A stretch of 44,930 nucleotides of DNA, from contig NZ_KQ959944.1 in NCBI RefSeq assembly GCF_001553035.1, forward strand, positions 7,447-52,376, in the 5' to 3' direction. Of this stretch, positions 35,013 to 43,062 are shown piece by piece. Made by a program: the position numbers and the translations under genes. This DNA is from Gemella haemolysans. GTDB lineage: Bacteria; Bacillota; Bacilli; Staphylococcales; Gemellaceae. The notes under the pieces are model-generated. The model was not told the origin of the DNA. It was given only the letters and a program-made list of their open reading frames with translations, and did not search any database. The first letter of the stretch is position 1. Every line of letters starts with the position of its first letter.

Positions 35013-35792
35013 TTAATCTTTGGTTAAAAATAAATTTTTAATTTCGTTATCTATTAACTCAAGTATATCTTCTGATACAGTAACTCTTGTTAGAGGATCT
35101 AAGTCATCTTTTCTTTTGAATATTTTATTTTTGTCTATAGTAGTAATAGCATCTACTTTTATATATGTATCCTTATCTAAATCTTCTGTGTATTTTTTAA
35201 CTCTTTCTAATGCATTTTTAATACCTTCTTGCACCATTTCGATTTGCTCATATAATTTAGCCAATTCATCTAATTTTTCATTAATTTCAATTGTTTTTTC
35301 AATATCTTGTTTTTCTCTAGCAATTTTTGATTGTTCTCGTAACTCATCTATAGTCTCTTTTGATTTATTGTTAGTGATTTCTATTACTTTACTATGTTCA
35401 TTAACAAGCATAAGAGTTAATGCTGCTAAAGAGGCAGATACACTAGAATTTAATTTTATGTTTCTTTTCCCTTTTTTAGATGTTAATGGAACAACTGTGA
35501 TAGTGTTCTCTTTTCTATTATCATCATTACTAAGTGTTATAGCATAATGATAGGAAGAAAATTCTGATCCATAATTAATACCAAAATCAATGTATACTAC
35601 AGTTCCACGAGGATATACTTGATTTCTTCGTCTTATCCCTAATACATCCCGCTCAAGCTGAGTTGTATAATTTTTCATGCTTTTACCAAGACGACTGGTT
35701 TTAAAATGGTTAGGATTGTCGACTGTAATTTCTTTCATTTTATCTGTTGATTCTGCTAATAGTTCTTCATTTTCTTGTTTTTTATTCTTCAT
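35013..35792 (-). CDS. PemK/MazF-like protein with long coiled-coil tail
   Basis: This 259-residue protein has a PemK/MazF-fold domain at about residues 60-130 (RGTVVYIDFGINYGSE, then ITVVPLTSKKGKRN). The helical, charged stretch at about 145-210 is likely coiled-coil, and the C-terminal tail ends NEIKNLFLTKD. PemK/MazF toxins cut RNA, but no antitoxin protein gene is adjacent. Instead, small RNA B lies 44 bp upstream on the same strand. ToxN-type RNA-controlled toxins share the fold. AAAGGAG precedes the ATG. Lysogenic expression beside cI and int suggests a host-protective or stability role. Confidence 0.8.
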   Translation of the reverse strand: MKNKKQENEELLAESTDKMKEITVDNPNHFKTSRLGKSMKNYTTQLERDVLGIRRRNQVYPRGTVVYIDFGINYGSEFSSYHYAITLSNDDNRKENTITVVPLTSKKGKRNIKLNSSVSASLAALTLMLVNEHSKVIEITNNKSKETIDELREQSKIAREKQDIEKTIEINEKLDELAKLYEQIEMVQEGIKNALERVKKYTEDLDKDTYIKVDAITTIDKNKIFKRKDDLDPLTRVTVSEDILELIDNEIKNLFLTKD

Positions 35793-35835
35793 TGTCTCTC
35801 CTTTAATATTTCGTTTTTTGCTTGTTATTTTTATT

Positions 35836-35898
35836 AAAAGAAAAAGAAGCCTTTATCTAATGATAAAAGACTTCTTCACGGTGGGCATAACCCTATCT
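35836..35898 (-). ncRNA. small RNA B, putative RNA partner of the PemK-like gene
   Basis: This leftward RNA of about 63 nt starts near A35898. It contains GGGUUAUGCCC followed by CACCGUGA and ends in the stem GAAGUCUUU / AAAGGCUUC followed by UUUUUCUUUU. Aligned to RNA A, the segments TCAGAT, AGGG(C/T)TATGCCCACCGTGA and GAAGTCT(C/T)TTATCATT are shared. It is a discrete promoter-to-terminator unit placed before the toxin-like gene, as in RNA-type toxin-antitoxin loci. It probably belongs to the pemK/abiF RNA motif class. Confidence 0.78.
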
Positions 35899-35904
35899 GA
35901 TATC

Positions 35905-35933
35905 ATTATAACATATATTTTATTTCCTGTAAA
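35905..35933 (-). promoter_or_regulatory. promoter of small RNA B
   Basis: On the minus strand TTTACA (35933-35928), a 17-bp spacer and TATAAT (35910-35905). It starts directly after the lipoprotein stop. Confidence 0.82.
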
Positions 35934-35945
35934 TTAATAGTTGAT

Positions 35946-36566
35946 TTATTGAATATTATTTAAATCAACAGTTAATGATTCATATCTAGTGTAATCACCT
36001 TGTGTATATGGAGAATCTATATTAAGTGAAATATTTTTAATATCATTTACTTTAGATTTTTTTGCAATAAATAAAATAGTCATTTCTTTTTCTGCTCCAG
36101 GTAAATAAGTTGTTTCTTTCCAACCTGCTATATATTGATTTTGTTCAACTTGTTCTTTAGTATCTTTTATTAGTAAATGACTAGTATTAGGATTAATATC
36201 AGCATTTTTAGTTAATTTATTCTCAATACTAATTCTTAGAAGTACAGATGTATATTCAGTATTTGCTTCTAATTTAGCAGATTGTAATCGTTGTGCATTA
36301 AAAGTATTATCAAATGATAATGTGGATAATTTGATTCCAGTTATTGTGACTTTGAATGCATTATTTTCTTTACTTACACTCGTTTCTTTCTTAAATTTTT
36401 CTTCAGAATGAAGACCACCTTCATTGATAATAGTGCTTTGTTTATCATTATTAGATGTTTGAGGAGTAGCTACAGATTGGGTAGTTGTATTTTCAGTCTT
36501 TGTTGAACAGCCACTAATAATAATAGAAGTAGCTAGTACAGAACTTAATAATATTTTTAATTTCAT
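35946..36566 (-). CDS. phage-encoded lipoprotein, possible superinfection-exclusion factor
   Basis: This 206-residue protein has a lipoprotein signal: a hydrophobic stretch ending in the lipobox IISGC at about residues 16-20. A Ser/Thr/Asn/Gln-rich spacer follows, then a beta-rich domain like DUF4352 (immunoglobulin-like). It would be anchored outside the membrane. The first ATG at 36599 is rejected because AAAGGAG fits the ATG at 36566. It lies between cI and int, the place where phages of cocci such as TP-J34 carry exclusion lipoproteins. The role is inferred from location. Confidence 0.75.
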   Translation of the reverse strand: MKLKILLSSVLATSIIISGCSTKTENTTTQSVATPQTSNNDKQSTIINEGGLHSEEKFKKETSVSKENNAFKVTITGIKLSTLSFDNTFNAQRLQSAKLEANTEYTSVLLRISIENKLTKNADINPNTSHLLIKDTKEQVEQNQYIAGWKETTYLPGAEKEMTILFIAKKSKVNDIKNISLNIDSPYTQGDYTRYESLTVDLNNIQ

Positions 36567-36588
36567 TTTCAATTTCTCCTTTAATATT

Positions 36589-37344
36589 TTATTTTTCAAC
36601 AGGAGTAAAGCTATCTACAACTTTACCTACAATGTTGAAATATGTATCTTGTATATCTGATGTATAAATTATAATATCAGAGTATTTTTTATTTATTGAT
36701 TTCAATACAAAACGATTCCCATCATTATATAATTTTTTTACATAACTTTTTCCATCATAATCAATAACATAGATATCACCATTTACATTATCATAACCTT
36801 GTTTTAATAATATAATGTCACCATCTAATAGTTCAGGTTCCATACTATCACCGAATACACGTGTTGCCATGTCATATTGCATTAAATCTTCACGATCTGT
36901 ATAGAATGATGTTACCTCATTATTACTATAAGAATATCCAATACCTGCAGCAACTTTTTCAGTTACTAAAATTTCAGTTAATTCTTTAGGTTTGTATTTT
37001 ATAGAAACTTCCTGAACTGTACGATTCTGAAAATGCAGTAAATTTTTAGCATATTGATATGTTTTATTTTGATTTTCTTCGTTTAGCTTCGTAACAGTAG
37101 AGGTAATTTTATCAGTAAGAATATCATTGGATGTATCCTCTGCAATTCCCATAATATATCCTGGAGTAGTTTGTAATGCTTTAGCTAATGGTTCTAATAT
37201 TGGAACTGGTAATTTTTCAATATTAGAATTTTCATATCTATATATAGTAGATCTATTTTTTCCAATAAGTTCAGCTAAATCATCAGCAGATAAATTCAAC
37301 TTAGTTCTTAATTCTTTAATACGTTCGCCTATTGTTTTCACCAT
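36589..37344 (-). CDS. CI-like repressor of the cas9 prophage (HTH + S24 peptidase)
   Basis: This 251-residue repressor has an N-terminal XRE HTH (about 4-62, KNRSTIYRYEN as recognition region) and a C-terminal S24 domain. The cleavage site is Ala-Gly in VAAGIGYS, the serine is in FGDSMEPELLDGD and the lysine in KSYVKKLY. AAAGGAGA places the start at 37344, not at 37386. It is divergent from cro across an operator region with TCGCA half-sites. Its sequence and operators differ from those of the repressor at 22132-22806, so the two prophages have separate immunity. Confidence 0.92.
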   Translation of the reverse strand: MVKTIGERIKELRTKLNLSADDLAELIGKNRSTIYRYENSNIEKLPVPILEPLAKALQTTPGYIMGIAEDTSNDILTDKITSTVTKLNEENQNKTYQYAKNLLHFQNRTVQEVSIKYKPKELTEILVTEKVAAGIGYSYSNNEVTSFYTDREDLMQYDMATRVFGDSMEPELLDGDIILLKQGYDNVNGDIYVIDYDGKSYVKKLYNDGNRFVLKSINKKYSDIIIYTSDIQDTYFNIVGKVVDSFTPVEK

Positions 37345-37378
37345 ATGATTCTCCTTTCTTAATATAATAATAACATAA

Positions 37379-37480
37379 ATTCGCAAATTTGCAAATAATA
37401 AATTGCGAAATTGCGAAAAAAGGTGTTGACTTTTATTGAATGATATTATAAAATATATTTGTAGCGTAAATGCGACAAAT
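37379..37480. promoter_or_regulatory. cI/cro operator region and cro promoter
   Basis: The cro promoter is TTGACT (37426-37431), 17 bp, TAAAAT (37449-37454). Sites sharing TCGCA/TGCGA half-sites are TTCGCAAATTTGCAAA (37379-37394), ATTGCGAAATTGCGAAA (37402-37418) and GTAGCGTAAATGCGAC (37461-37476). A further palindrome GTCGCATAAAAGCGAC lies just after cro at about 37708-37723. Confidence 0.78.
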
Positions 37481-37497
37481 AAAAATAGGAGGTTATT

Positions 37498-37716
37498 ATG
37501 ATAAATATAAATAAGCTAAAAAAAGAAATAGCATTAAATAATTTATCAATTGAAGAATTATCGGAAAAAATTGGAATTGATAAAAGTACCTTTTATCGAC
37601 GATTAGAATCAAATGGAAAAAAATTTACAATAGAAGAAGTAATTAAAATTGCTAATGTATTGAATTTAGATAGGAAAAAAGTAGATTCTATTTTTTTTGA
37701 TATTACAGTCGCATAA
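37498..37716 (+). CDS. Cro-like HTH regulator
   Basis: This 72-residue XRE-family HTH protein contains LSIEELSEKIGIDKSTFYRRL as the DNA-binding part and lacks a peptidase domain. As the first rightward gene opposite cI it should act as Cro and favour lytic growth. AGGAGG precedes the ATG. Its end overlaps a GTCGC palindrome that may be another operator controlling the downstream early genes. Confidence 0.85.
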   Translation: MININKLKKEIALNNLSIEELSEKIGIDKSTFYRRLESNGKKFTIEEVIKIANVLNLDRKKVDSIFFDITVA

Positions 37717-37742
37717 AAGCGACATGATAGGAGGGATTAAAA

Positions 37743-37970
37743 ATGACAGTAGAACCGAGGTATCTAATGGCTGGAAATAAAGTTTTTAGTGGAGAATATA
37801 AAGATACAGAAACTAGAGATACTTTTGATATGAAAGATGAAGAGCTAATTAGAAATGAGGTCATTAACGTATTAGCAAAACATAATGTTCCATATTGGAA
37901 AGCTAAGGTAATTCTTGAAAGAGCTAAAGCATTTCTTAGAAAAGAATCTGTAGTTCAGGAGATTAAATAA
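37743..37970 (+). CDS. small conserved phage early protein
   Basis: This 75-residue protein of unknown function is homologous in its second half to 23239-23466 (EELIRNE, VINVLAKHN, YWK, KESVVQEI). It is probably helical and soluble. AGGAGG lies upstream of the ATG. It is the second rightward gene in both prophage regions, so a role in early regulation is likely but not shown. Confidence 0.75.
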   Translation: MTVEPRYLMAGNKVFSGEYKDTETRDTFDMKDEELIRNEVINVLAKHNVPYWKAKVILERAKAFLRKESVVQEIK

Positions 37971-37982
37971 GGAGTGATAAGG

Positions 37983-38117
37983 ATGAAAACTAAAACAAAA
38001 GTAGCACTAACATTAGCAACTATAGTGTTCGTTACTAAAGTAGTACTACTAAAAAAAACAAGTAAGATAGTAATAAATAATGATTCTATTACTTTATCAG
38101 TATCTAAAACTGGATAA
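37983..38117 (+). CDS. 44-residue single-TM protein
   Basis: This small frame has a membrane helix at about residues 7-28 (VALTLATIVFVTKVVLL) after a short Lys-rich start, with AAGGAG eight bases before the ATG. It follows the preceding gene by 12 bases and overlaps the end of the convergent gene at 38104 by 14. Such tiny early membrane proteins are common in phages; the function is unknown. Confidence 0.6.
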   Translation: MKTKTKVALTLATIVFVTKVVLLKKTSKIVINNDSITLSVSKTG

Positions 38118-38376
38118 ATAATCCTTCAGAATCTTCTTGAATTTCTTTGTTTGTTTTTACTAAGCAATAATCAGCAGTTAGCTCTGTATATAATATAAAC
38201 CCATTATTATAAAGGATAATAGCTTTAGACATTTCTGGTGTATCTTCAATAACGATTCGTGTACCTTTAGATTCATTAAGGTTTCGAAATTTAATACTCT
38301 TATGTACACCACCTACTAAAAGATTTGAACTATCAGCAATTTGAGAATAGGGTAATTCGATTATATCAAAATCCAT
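38104..38376 (-). CDS. hypothetical phage protein on the opposite strand of the early region
   Basis: I do not recognise this 90-residue acidic, soluble protein. It has a very strong ribosome site (AAAGGAGG) and a normal start, which supports a real gene despite lying against the rightward early operon. It occupies the position that the amber-interrupted membrane protein has in the decayed prophage (leftward, converging on the small early genes). Confidence 0.7.
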   Translation of the reverse strand: MDFDIIELPYSQIADSSNLLVGGVHKSIKFRNLNESKGTRIVIEDTPEMSKAIILYNNGFILYTELTADYCLVKTNKEIQEDSEGLFIQF

Positions 38377-38420
38377 AGTTTATACCTCCTTTCTTATAAG
38401 TTGTATTTCCAGGAAAAGTA

Positions 38421-38497
38421 TGAAGTAGAAGGTTTAGATTTCCGGGGAATACTCAAATATATTATAGCATAAAGGTAAAGAAAGGTCAAAGATATAT
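38421..38497 (+). repeat. 75-bp promoter/leader repeat, copy 2
   Basis: This is homologous to 24024-24098 and contains TATATTATAGCATAAAGG as a likely -10 region and the TTTCCGGGGAA palindrome. A further TTTCCAGGAAA lies at 38406-38416. It directly precedes the HTH gene at 38496. Confidence 0.85.
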
Positions 38498-38720
38498 GAA
38501 AGAATTTTATAAAGCAGCAGAGCGACAATTAAAAAACAAAGGAATGACGATTTATAAGTTGTCAAAAGAGACTGGAATTTTTGAACAAACATTACATTCA
38601 ATGTTTAATGGCAACACATCAAGCCCCAAGTTAGACAATGCAGTTAGGATAGCTAAAGTGTTAGATATTGATTTAAATAAATTAAAAGAAGGTGATATTA
38701 ATGAAAGAAATACAAATTGA
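38496..38720 (+). CDS. small XRE-type HTH protein
   Basis: This 74-residue DNA-binding protein has the HTH segment MTIYKLSKETGIFEQTLHSM at about residues 17-36. It is a probable early transcriptional regulator. It starts at the end of the shared 75-bp leader, and its broken relative lies at 24096-24290. The next gene begins inside its last codons. Confidence 0.8.
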   Translation: MKEFYKAAERQLKNKGMTIYKLSKETGIFEQTLHSMFNGNTSSPKLDNAVRIAKVLDIDLNKLKEGDINERNTN

Positions 38721-39027
38721 TTTAGTAGAGTTGAGAAAATTGGATTTATCTTTCCCTTATTTTTCAAAAGAAGAAATCATGAAATGTTTTGATATAAAAG
38801 ACACAGCATATGATAAATATAGAAAAATGTTTAAAGAAAAAGTTAAAGATAAACATTATCCATCGATATGTTATTTGAAGATGGGGACTAAAGAATTCTT
38901 TAGTGTTTATGCTTGGTTACATTTCTTTTCAAATTTTGAATATTATCAGGATAAAAGATTAGAGAAAAAAATAGTTAGATTTACTAAAAAAACTGTTGAA
39001 GAATTTAAAGAGATAGGAGTGGCTTAA
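38701..39027 (+). CDS. hypothetical phage protein (possibly DUF771-like)
   Basis: This protein of about 108 residues contains SFPYFSKEEIMKCFDIKDTA, which looks like a helix-turn-helix or winged-helix start, followed by charged helices. It may belong to the DUF771/excisionase-like group of phage early proteins, but this is weak. The ATG at 38701 has GAAGGTGAT upstream; it overlaps the HTH gene by 20 bases. Confidence 0.6.
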   Translation: MKEIQIDLVELRKLDLSFPYFSKEEIMKCFDIKDTAYDKYRKMFKEKVKDKHYPSICYLKMGTKEFFSVYAWLHFFSNFEYYQDKRLEKKIVRFTKKTVEEFKEIGVA

Positions 39028-39029
39028 AA

Positions 39030-39224
39030 ATGAATAAACTTAGAAAAAGAAAATTTAATACTTATTATTGGACGTGTGTTGTTGTTGCAATATGTATGCT
39101 AATACTTAGCAACATTGACTGGGATAGAATCTTTGCTGGATTAATGGCATCAATTTTTATTCCATTCTATGCATTAGATGAAAGAGGAGCTTATGCATTC
39201 CCAGAAGGTGATGAAGATGAATAA
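39030..39224 (+). CDS. small membrane protein
   Basis: This 64-residue protein has two hydrophobic segments (about 11-27 and 33-48) separated by NIDWDR, and an acidic C terminus. It has no recognisable family. AGGAG lies upstream. Its end overlaps the dUTPase start by 8 bases. Confidence 0.6.
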   Translation: MNKLRKRKFNTYYWTCVVVAICMLILSNIDWDRIFAGLMASIFIPFYALDERGAYAFPEGDEDE

Positions 39225-39699
39225 ACTAAAGAAATTATTTGTTAGACGTGGATTTGAATTAATAGAAGGTATGAATGGAGAATTACCAGTTAAGGCAACT
39301 ATTCATAGTGCTGGAGTTGATTTTATTGCTAGTTCCGATATTATTATCCCAGCATTTAGGTTTAAAGGTGAAGCTACATTAGTTCCTACTGGTATAAAAG
39401 CTTTTATGCCTAAGAATGAATGCTTACTAATATTCGCTAGAAGTAGCTTACCTGTTAATCGTGGCTTAATCATGAGCAATGGTGTAGGGGTTGTGGATTC
39501 TGATTATTATAATAATCTCAAAAATGAGGGACATATAATGTTAGAGTTTAACAATTTAACTAATAATCATTTAAAAATTAAAAAAGGTGAGAGAATTGGT
39601 CAAGGGATTTTCTATAAAGTACCTAAGGTAAATTATGGAGTAAGCTTGAAAGGAGACAAACGAGGTGGAGGCTTTGGAAGTACAAACAGATCAAAATAA
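39217..39699 (+). CDS. dut: dUTPase
   Basis: This 160-residue trimeric-type dUTP diphosphatase keeps uracil out of phage DNA. The motifs are in order: HSAGVDFIAS (I), ARSSLP (II), NGVGVVDSDYYNN (III), GERIGQGIF (IV) and the C-terminal P-loop-like GGGFGST (V). A longer frame from 39178 exists, but GAAGGTGAT positions the ATG at 39217. Phage dUTPases in cocci can also bind island repressors; no such role can be judged here. Confidence 0.9.
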   Translation: MNKLKKLFVRRGFELIEGMNGELPVKATIHSAGVDFIASSDIIIPAFRFKGEATLVPTGIKAFMPKNECLLIFARSSLPVNRGLIMSNGVGVVDSDYYNNLKNEGHIMLEFNNLTNNHLKIKKGERIGQGIFYKVPKVNYGVSLKGDKRGGGFGSTNRSK

Positions 39700-39886
39700 A
39701 GAAAATTTTAACGAGGTTCAATTAAAAATGTATAATCACATTTCATATTATGGTGTAAGAATTGAACCTTATGTGGAAGATAAGTTTCCAAAAGAATACG
39801 AAACACATGAATTATTTGAAGTACTTGGTGCATATTTTACAAAAACAGCTAAAGTACTAAAAGAACTGCATTTAAAAGAGGAGTGA
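39665..39886 (+). CDS. hypothetical phage protein
   Basis: This 73-residue acidic, helical protein has no recognised family. It starts with GTG at 39665 after AAAGGAG and overlaps the dUTPase end by 35 bases in another frame, so it is translationally coupled. The later part (YETHELFEVLGAYFTKTAKV) suggests a small helical bundle. Confidence 0.55.
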   Translation: MEALEVQTDQNKENFNEVQLKMYNHISYYGVRIEPYVEDKFPKEYETHELFEVLGAYFTKTAKVLKELHLKEE

Positions 39887-39892
39887 TCTATT

Positions 39893-40345
39893 ATGTGTGT
39901 TCTAAAATACAGAGCCTTTGTTGATAATAAAATGTATAAAATGGTAGGTTGGATGGGTGATTTTATTACTTTGAGCAGGAAAAATGAAAGTAAATATGTT
40001 CAATCAATCAATGTTAAACGTGAAGATATATTTATTATGCAGTCTAGTGGACTTAAGGACAAAAAAGGTAATGAAATATTTCATGGTGATATTGTTAAGA
40101 ATTCTGATAAAGATATTGGAATAGTTAGATTTAAAGATGGTGCTTTTGAAGTGGACTTTAAAGAATATATACCTGTTTTATTAGGACTAATTAATGATGA
40201 TTTAGAGATAATAGGTGATATTCATAGAAATAAAAAGTTGCTTGATAAAATCATTGATAAAAACAAAAAAGTAATATGCATGAATAAAGTTGAAAAAAGA
40301 TTGTCCAGAAAAAGGAAAAGAACGCCTAAAAAAGACGTTCAATGA
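39893..40345 (+). CDS. YopX-like phage protein
   Basis: This 150-residue protein has the YopX-family pattern: YRAFVDNKMYKM near the start, then GLKDKKGNEIFHGDIVKN and GIVRFKDGAF, ending LEIIGDIHRN. A basic tail of about 30 residues follows. YopX proteins are frequent in Firmicutes phages and have no settled function. GAGGAG lies before the ATG. Confidence 0.8.
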   Translation: MCVLKYRAFVDNKMYKMVGWMGDFITLSRKNESKYVQSINVKREDIFIMQSSGLKDKKGNEIFHGDIVKNSDKDIGIVRFKDGAFEVDFKEYIPVLLGLINDDLEIIGDIHRNKKLLDKIIDKNKKVICMNKVEKRLSRKRKRTPKKDVQ

Positions 40346-40413
40346 TTTAATTACATTATATCTTAATTAATATAAAAATGCAATAGATAAAAAATAAAAA
40401 GTAGGTGAGTATT

Positions 40414-41520
40414 ATGTTGCTCTTTGATGAACAGCCAATAGTTTATGATAGAACGTTGGCAAAGATATTAAAAAGTAATGGTGCTGATAGAGCGGCTACA
40501 GTATTACAGCAGGTTCACTATTGGGTGGAAAATAATAAAAAAAATCAAAAATACGAAGCATATGTTAATGGCTACTGGTGGTCATATAGATCTATAAGAG
40601 AATGGCATGAAAAAGATTTTAGTCATTGGTCTTATCCTACAGTAAGAAATCTATTTAAATCATTAAGAGATAAGGGATTGTTGATTGCATTCCCACTTTC
40701 TAAAGATAAATCAGATAGAACAAATTGGTATAGGATTAATTATGAAAAGGTAGAAAAACTTTATGAAAATTTTAAAAAAGAAAAAGAAGACCATTTGTTA
40801 AAACAAACAAATGCATTTGCTAAAAATCAGCAAATCAGAAGTGTTAAAAATGAGCAAATGGATTTGTTAGAAAATAGCAAATGTAATAAAGAGAATAATA
40901 AAAGATTAAATAAAGAGAATAATATATCATTTCATCAATCAAATAATAATATTATATATAGCGAGCAAATGATTGGAAATGATGAGCGATTGATTGAAGA
41001 TGATAAAAGAGATATTAGTCCTCGGAAGAAATACAATACACAATATTTCAGAGACAGCTTTGGGTATTCCCGAGTTAGCAAGAATAAACAAGTAGAGCTT
41101 GACAAGTGGATTAAATATGCAGTTGATATTTGTCTAATGCCGCCTGACGCAAAATTACACGTTGGAAAGCAAGGTGTAACTGCAGGAGATGTAGTTAAGA
41201 GATTAGCTGAATTAAGATATGAGCATATTGACTATATTTTCACTAGATTAAGCCAAGTTAGTTATCCTACTAATCATAAAAATTATATGTTGGCAGTACT
41301 ATATAACGCTAAAGAGCAATATGAGAGTAGTAAATCAACCTTTACTGGTGGAAATAATGCTCAAGGTAGATATGTTATGCCTATACCTGAATACCTAGAA
41401 AAAAGAATTAATAATCGTGGTAAGACAGGAGAGAGAGTAATAACTCAAGAGGATGAGGATGCTTATGCTCAATTAATGAAAGAGTTGAGTAAAGGAAAAG
41501 AACAAGAAGATGTACAGTGA
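40414..41520 (+). CDS. phage replication initiator (winged-helix replisome organizer)
   Basis: This 368-residue protein has an N-terminal winged-helix initiator domain like those of plasmid and phage Rep proteins (VLQQVHYWVENN, then SIREWHEKDFSHWSYPTVRN). A long charged, Asn-rich linker with KENN repeats and a C-terminal helical domain follow. It should bind the phage origin and recruit host helicase loader. The GTG at 40405 is in frame, but AGGTGA spacing favours the ATG at 40414. The origin may be inside the gene or in the repeat-rich gap at 42103-42305. Confidence 0.8.
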   Translation: MLLFDEQPIVYDRTLAKILKSNGADRAATVLQQVHYWVENNKKNQKYEAYVNGYWWSYRSIREWHEKDFSHWSYPTVRNLFKSLRDKGLLIAFPLSKDKSDRTNWYRINYEKVEKLYENFKKEKEDHLLKQTNAFAKNQQIRSVKNEQMDLLENSKCNKENNKRLNKENNISFHQSNNNIIYSEQMIGNDERLIEDDKRDISPRKKYNTQYFRDSFGYSRVSKNKQVELDKWIKYAVDICLMPPDAKLHVGKQGVTAGDVVKRLAELRYEHIDYIFTRLSQVSYPTNHKNYMLAVLYNAKEQYESSKSTFTGGNNAQGRYVMPIPEYLEKRINNRGKTGERVITQEDEDAYAQLMKELSKGKEQEDVQ

Positions 41521-41547
41521 TAATTTTCAATAACGGAGGTTATCAAT

Positions 41548-42102
41548 TTGGAGTTTGTTGAACCATTAAGAACTCAAGAAGAACTAGATGCAATGAATTA
41601 TTATTTTAAGAGTAGGAGTGAACGTGATTATTTACTTTTCTACATGGGAATTAATGTAGCGTTTAGGATAAGTGATCTATTAGGACTGAAAGTTGGAGAT
41701 GTCAGAGGTAGAGATAAAGTTAGAAGACGTGAGATGAAGACTGGGAAGTTAAGAGAAATGATTATACTACCTAAATTAAAGCGAGTGTTAGAGGAATACT
41801 GCTTTAATAAAGATGATGAAGAGTATTTGTTCAAGTCAACACGTTATAAGAACTCAAATAGACCAATTACAAGGACTCAAGCTTATAGAATACTTAAAAC
41901 TGGTGCGAAAGAGTGTGGGATAAAGAATATAGGTACTCACAGCTTCAGGAAAACATTTGGATATCATTTCTACAAAGAGAGTAAGGATGTAGTAACGCTT
42001 ATGAAATTATTCAATCATCATGATCCTAGTATAACATTAAGATATATAGGAATTGAGAGAGACGAAATGAGTAAAGCAGTAAAGAAATGGGGTGGACTGT
42101 AA
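41548..42102 (+). CDS. short tyrosine recombinase (catalytic domain only)
   Basis: This 184-residue protein contains a complete tyrosine-recombinase catalytic core: R40 (FRISDLLGL), the K in MKTGKL, H131-x-x-R134 (HSFRKTF), H157/H158 and the probable nucleophile Y166 (RYIG). It lacks the N-terminal DNA-binding domains of the integrase at 33626. Proteins of this kind sit among replication genes of Firmicutes phages and may resolve replicated phage DNA. The start is TTG with CGGAGGT upstream. Confidence 0.82.
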   Translation: MEFVEPLRTQEELDAMNYYFKSRSERDYLLFYMGINVAFRISDLLGLKVGDVRGRDKVRRREMKTGKLREMIILPKLKRVLEEYCFNKDDEEYLFKSTRYKNSNRPITRTQAYRILKTGAKECGIKNIGTHSFRKTFGYHFYKESKDVVTLMKLFNHHDPSITLRYIGIERDEMSKAVKKWGGL

Positions 42103-42116
42103 CCTCATTTATATTT

Positions 42117-42300
42117 AAAACTATACTATGTAACCATTAAGGAAAAGATTACATTGTATAAAGCAGAGTATATTCTAAACGCTGGTAATAGGGCGGTTAG
42201 GATATATATATCAGATGTAACAGTTTATAAGATATGTTACATATATATTTAATAATTCAATCATTCAATCAATCATTCATAAATAAATTTAAAGGAGAAT
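42117..42300. promoter_or_regulatory. repeat-rich region before ssb
   Basis: TGTAAC occurs as two inverted pairs, at about 42128 and 42153 (TGTAAC / GATTACA) and at about 42215 and 42235 (ATGTAAC / GTTACAT). A run of direct AATCATTC-type repeats follows at 42254-42282. A promoter for ssb must lie here. Binding sites of the replication or recombinase protein, or an origin, are possible. Confidence 0.45.
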
Positions 42301-42305
42301 AATAA

Positions 42306-42758
42306 ATGATTAATAACGTAGTTTTAGCAGGAAGATTAGTAAGAAATATAGAATTAAGACAAACGTCTACAGGTAAGGAAATGACTTATTTTACCTTAGC
42401 AGTTAATAGGAATTTCAAAAATGAACAAGGAGTACAAGCTGCAGATTTTATAGGTTGTGTTGCATTTGGAAAGACTGCAGAGAATATGGCACGATTTCTA
42501 AGTAAAGGTAGCTTAATAGCTGTAGAAGGTAGAATCTCTACAAGGAATTTCCAAGGTAATGATGGTAAAACTGTTTATGTTACTGAAGTAGTAGCAAGTA
42601 GCATAACTTTCTTAGAGAGTAAGAAACAACAAGGAAATACTACTCAATACGGACAAACGCAAAATAGTGGTTATAGCCAACAAGCTAATAATGATTTTGG
42701 AGGATTCGAAGATAATATTGATTTTAATATGGGATGGAATCCATTTCAGGAAGATTAG
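42306..42758 (+). CDS. ssb: single-stranded DNA-binding protein
   Basis: This 150-residue SSB has the OB fold: MINNVVLAGRLVRNIELRQT, then TYFTLAVNR, FIGCVAFGKTAENM and GSLIAVEGRISTRNF. A Gln/Asn/Gly-rich linker and an acidic tail follow. The tail ends NPFQED rather than the usual DDDLPF-type tip, which in host SSBs recruits partner proteins, so this phage copy may interact differently. AAAGGAG lies upstream. Confidence 0.95.
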   Translation: MINNVVLAGRLVRNIELRQTSTGKEMTYFTLAVNRNFKNEQGVQAADFIGCVAFGKTAENMARFLSKGSLIAVEGRISTRNFQGNDGKTVYVTEVVASSITFLESKKQQGNTTQYGQTQNSGYSQQANNDFGGFEDNIDFNMGWNPFQED

Positions 42759-42774
42759 TTAGAGGTGTAAGAAT

Positions 42775-43062
42775 TTGATTAGTGAGAAGTTTAAAGAATA
42801 TATTTTTATTGATGAAGAGAATGACATAATTAAGGGGAGAATGGTTAGATATAGATTTCCTAATGGTTATGGTGCTTCAGTGATAGAAGGTGAAGATAGT
42901 TATGGGTTAGAGCTTTTAGTATTAGAATTTTCTGAATCGGACTATGGAGATACAGCAACAGAATTTACAGATGATGTAATGGGTTTTATAGATGATGAAG
43001 AACTAGATGAAATATTAGAAAGGATATCAAGGTTAGGAGAAGATGGGAAAGAAGATAGTTAG
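42775..43062 (+). CDS. hypothetical acidic phage protein
   Basis: This 95-residue, very acidic protein is of unknown family (TATEFTDDVMGFIDDEELDE). The start is TTG with GAGGTGTAAG upstream. Its end overlaps the next gene by 20 bases, consistent with the tightly packed early operon. Confidence 0.6.
   Translation: MISEKFKEYIFIDEENDIIKGRMVRYRFPNGYGASVIEGEDSYGLELLVLEFSESDYGDTATEFTDDVMGFIDDEELDEILERISRLGEDGKEDS

Noticed and set aside
35020-35937. Plus-strand reading frames opposite the PemK-like gene
   Set aside because: They lack ribosome sites and have compositions expected of antisense shadows of the leftward gene and RNA B.
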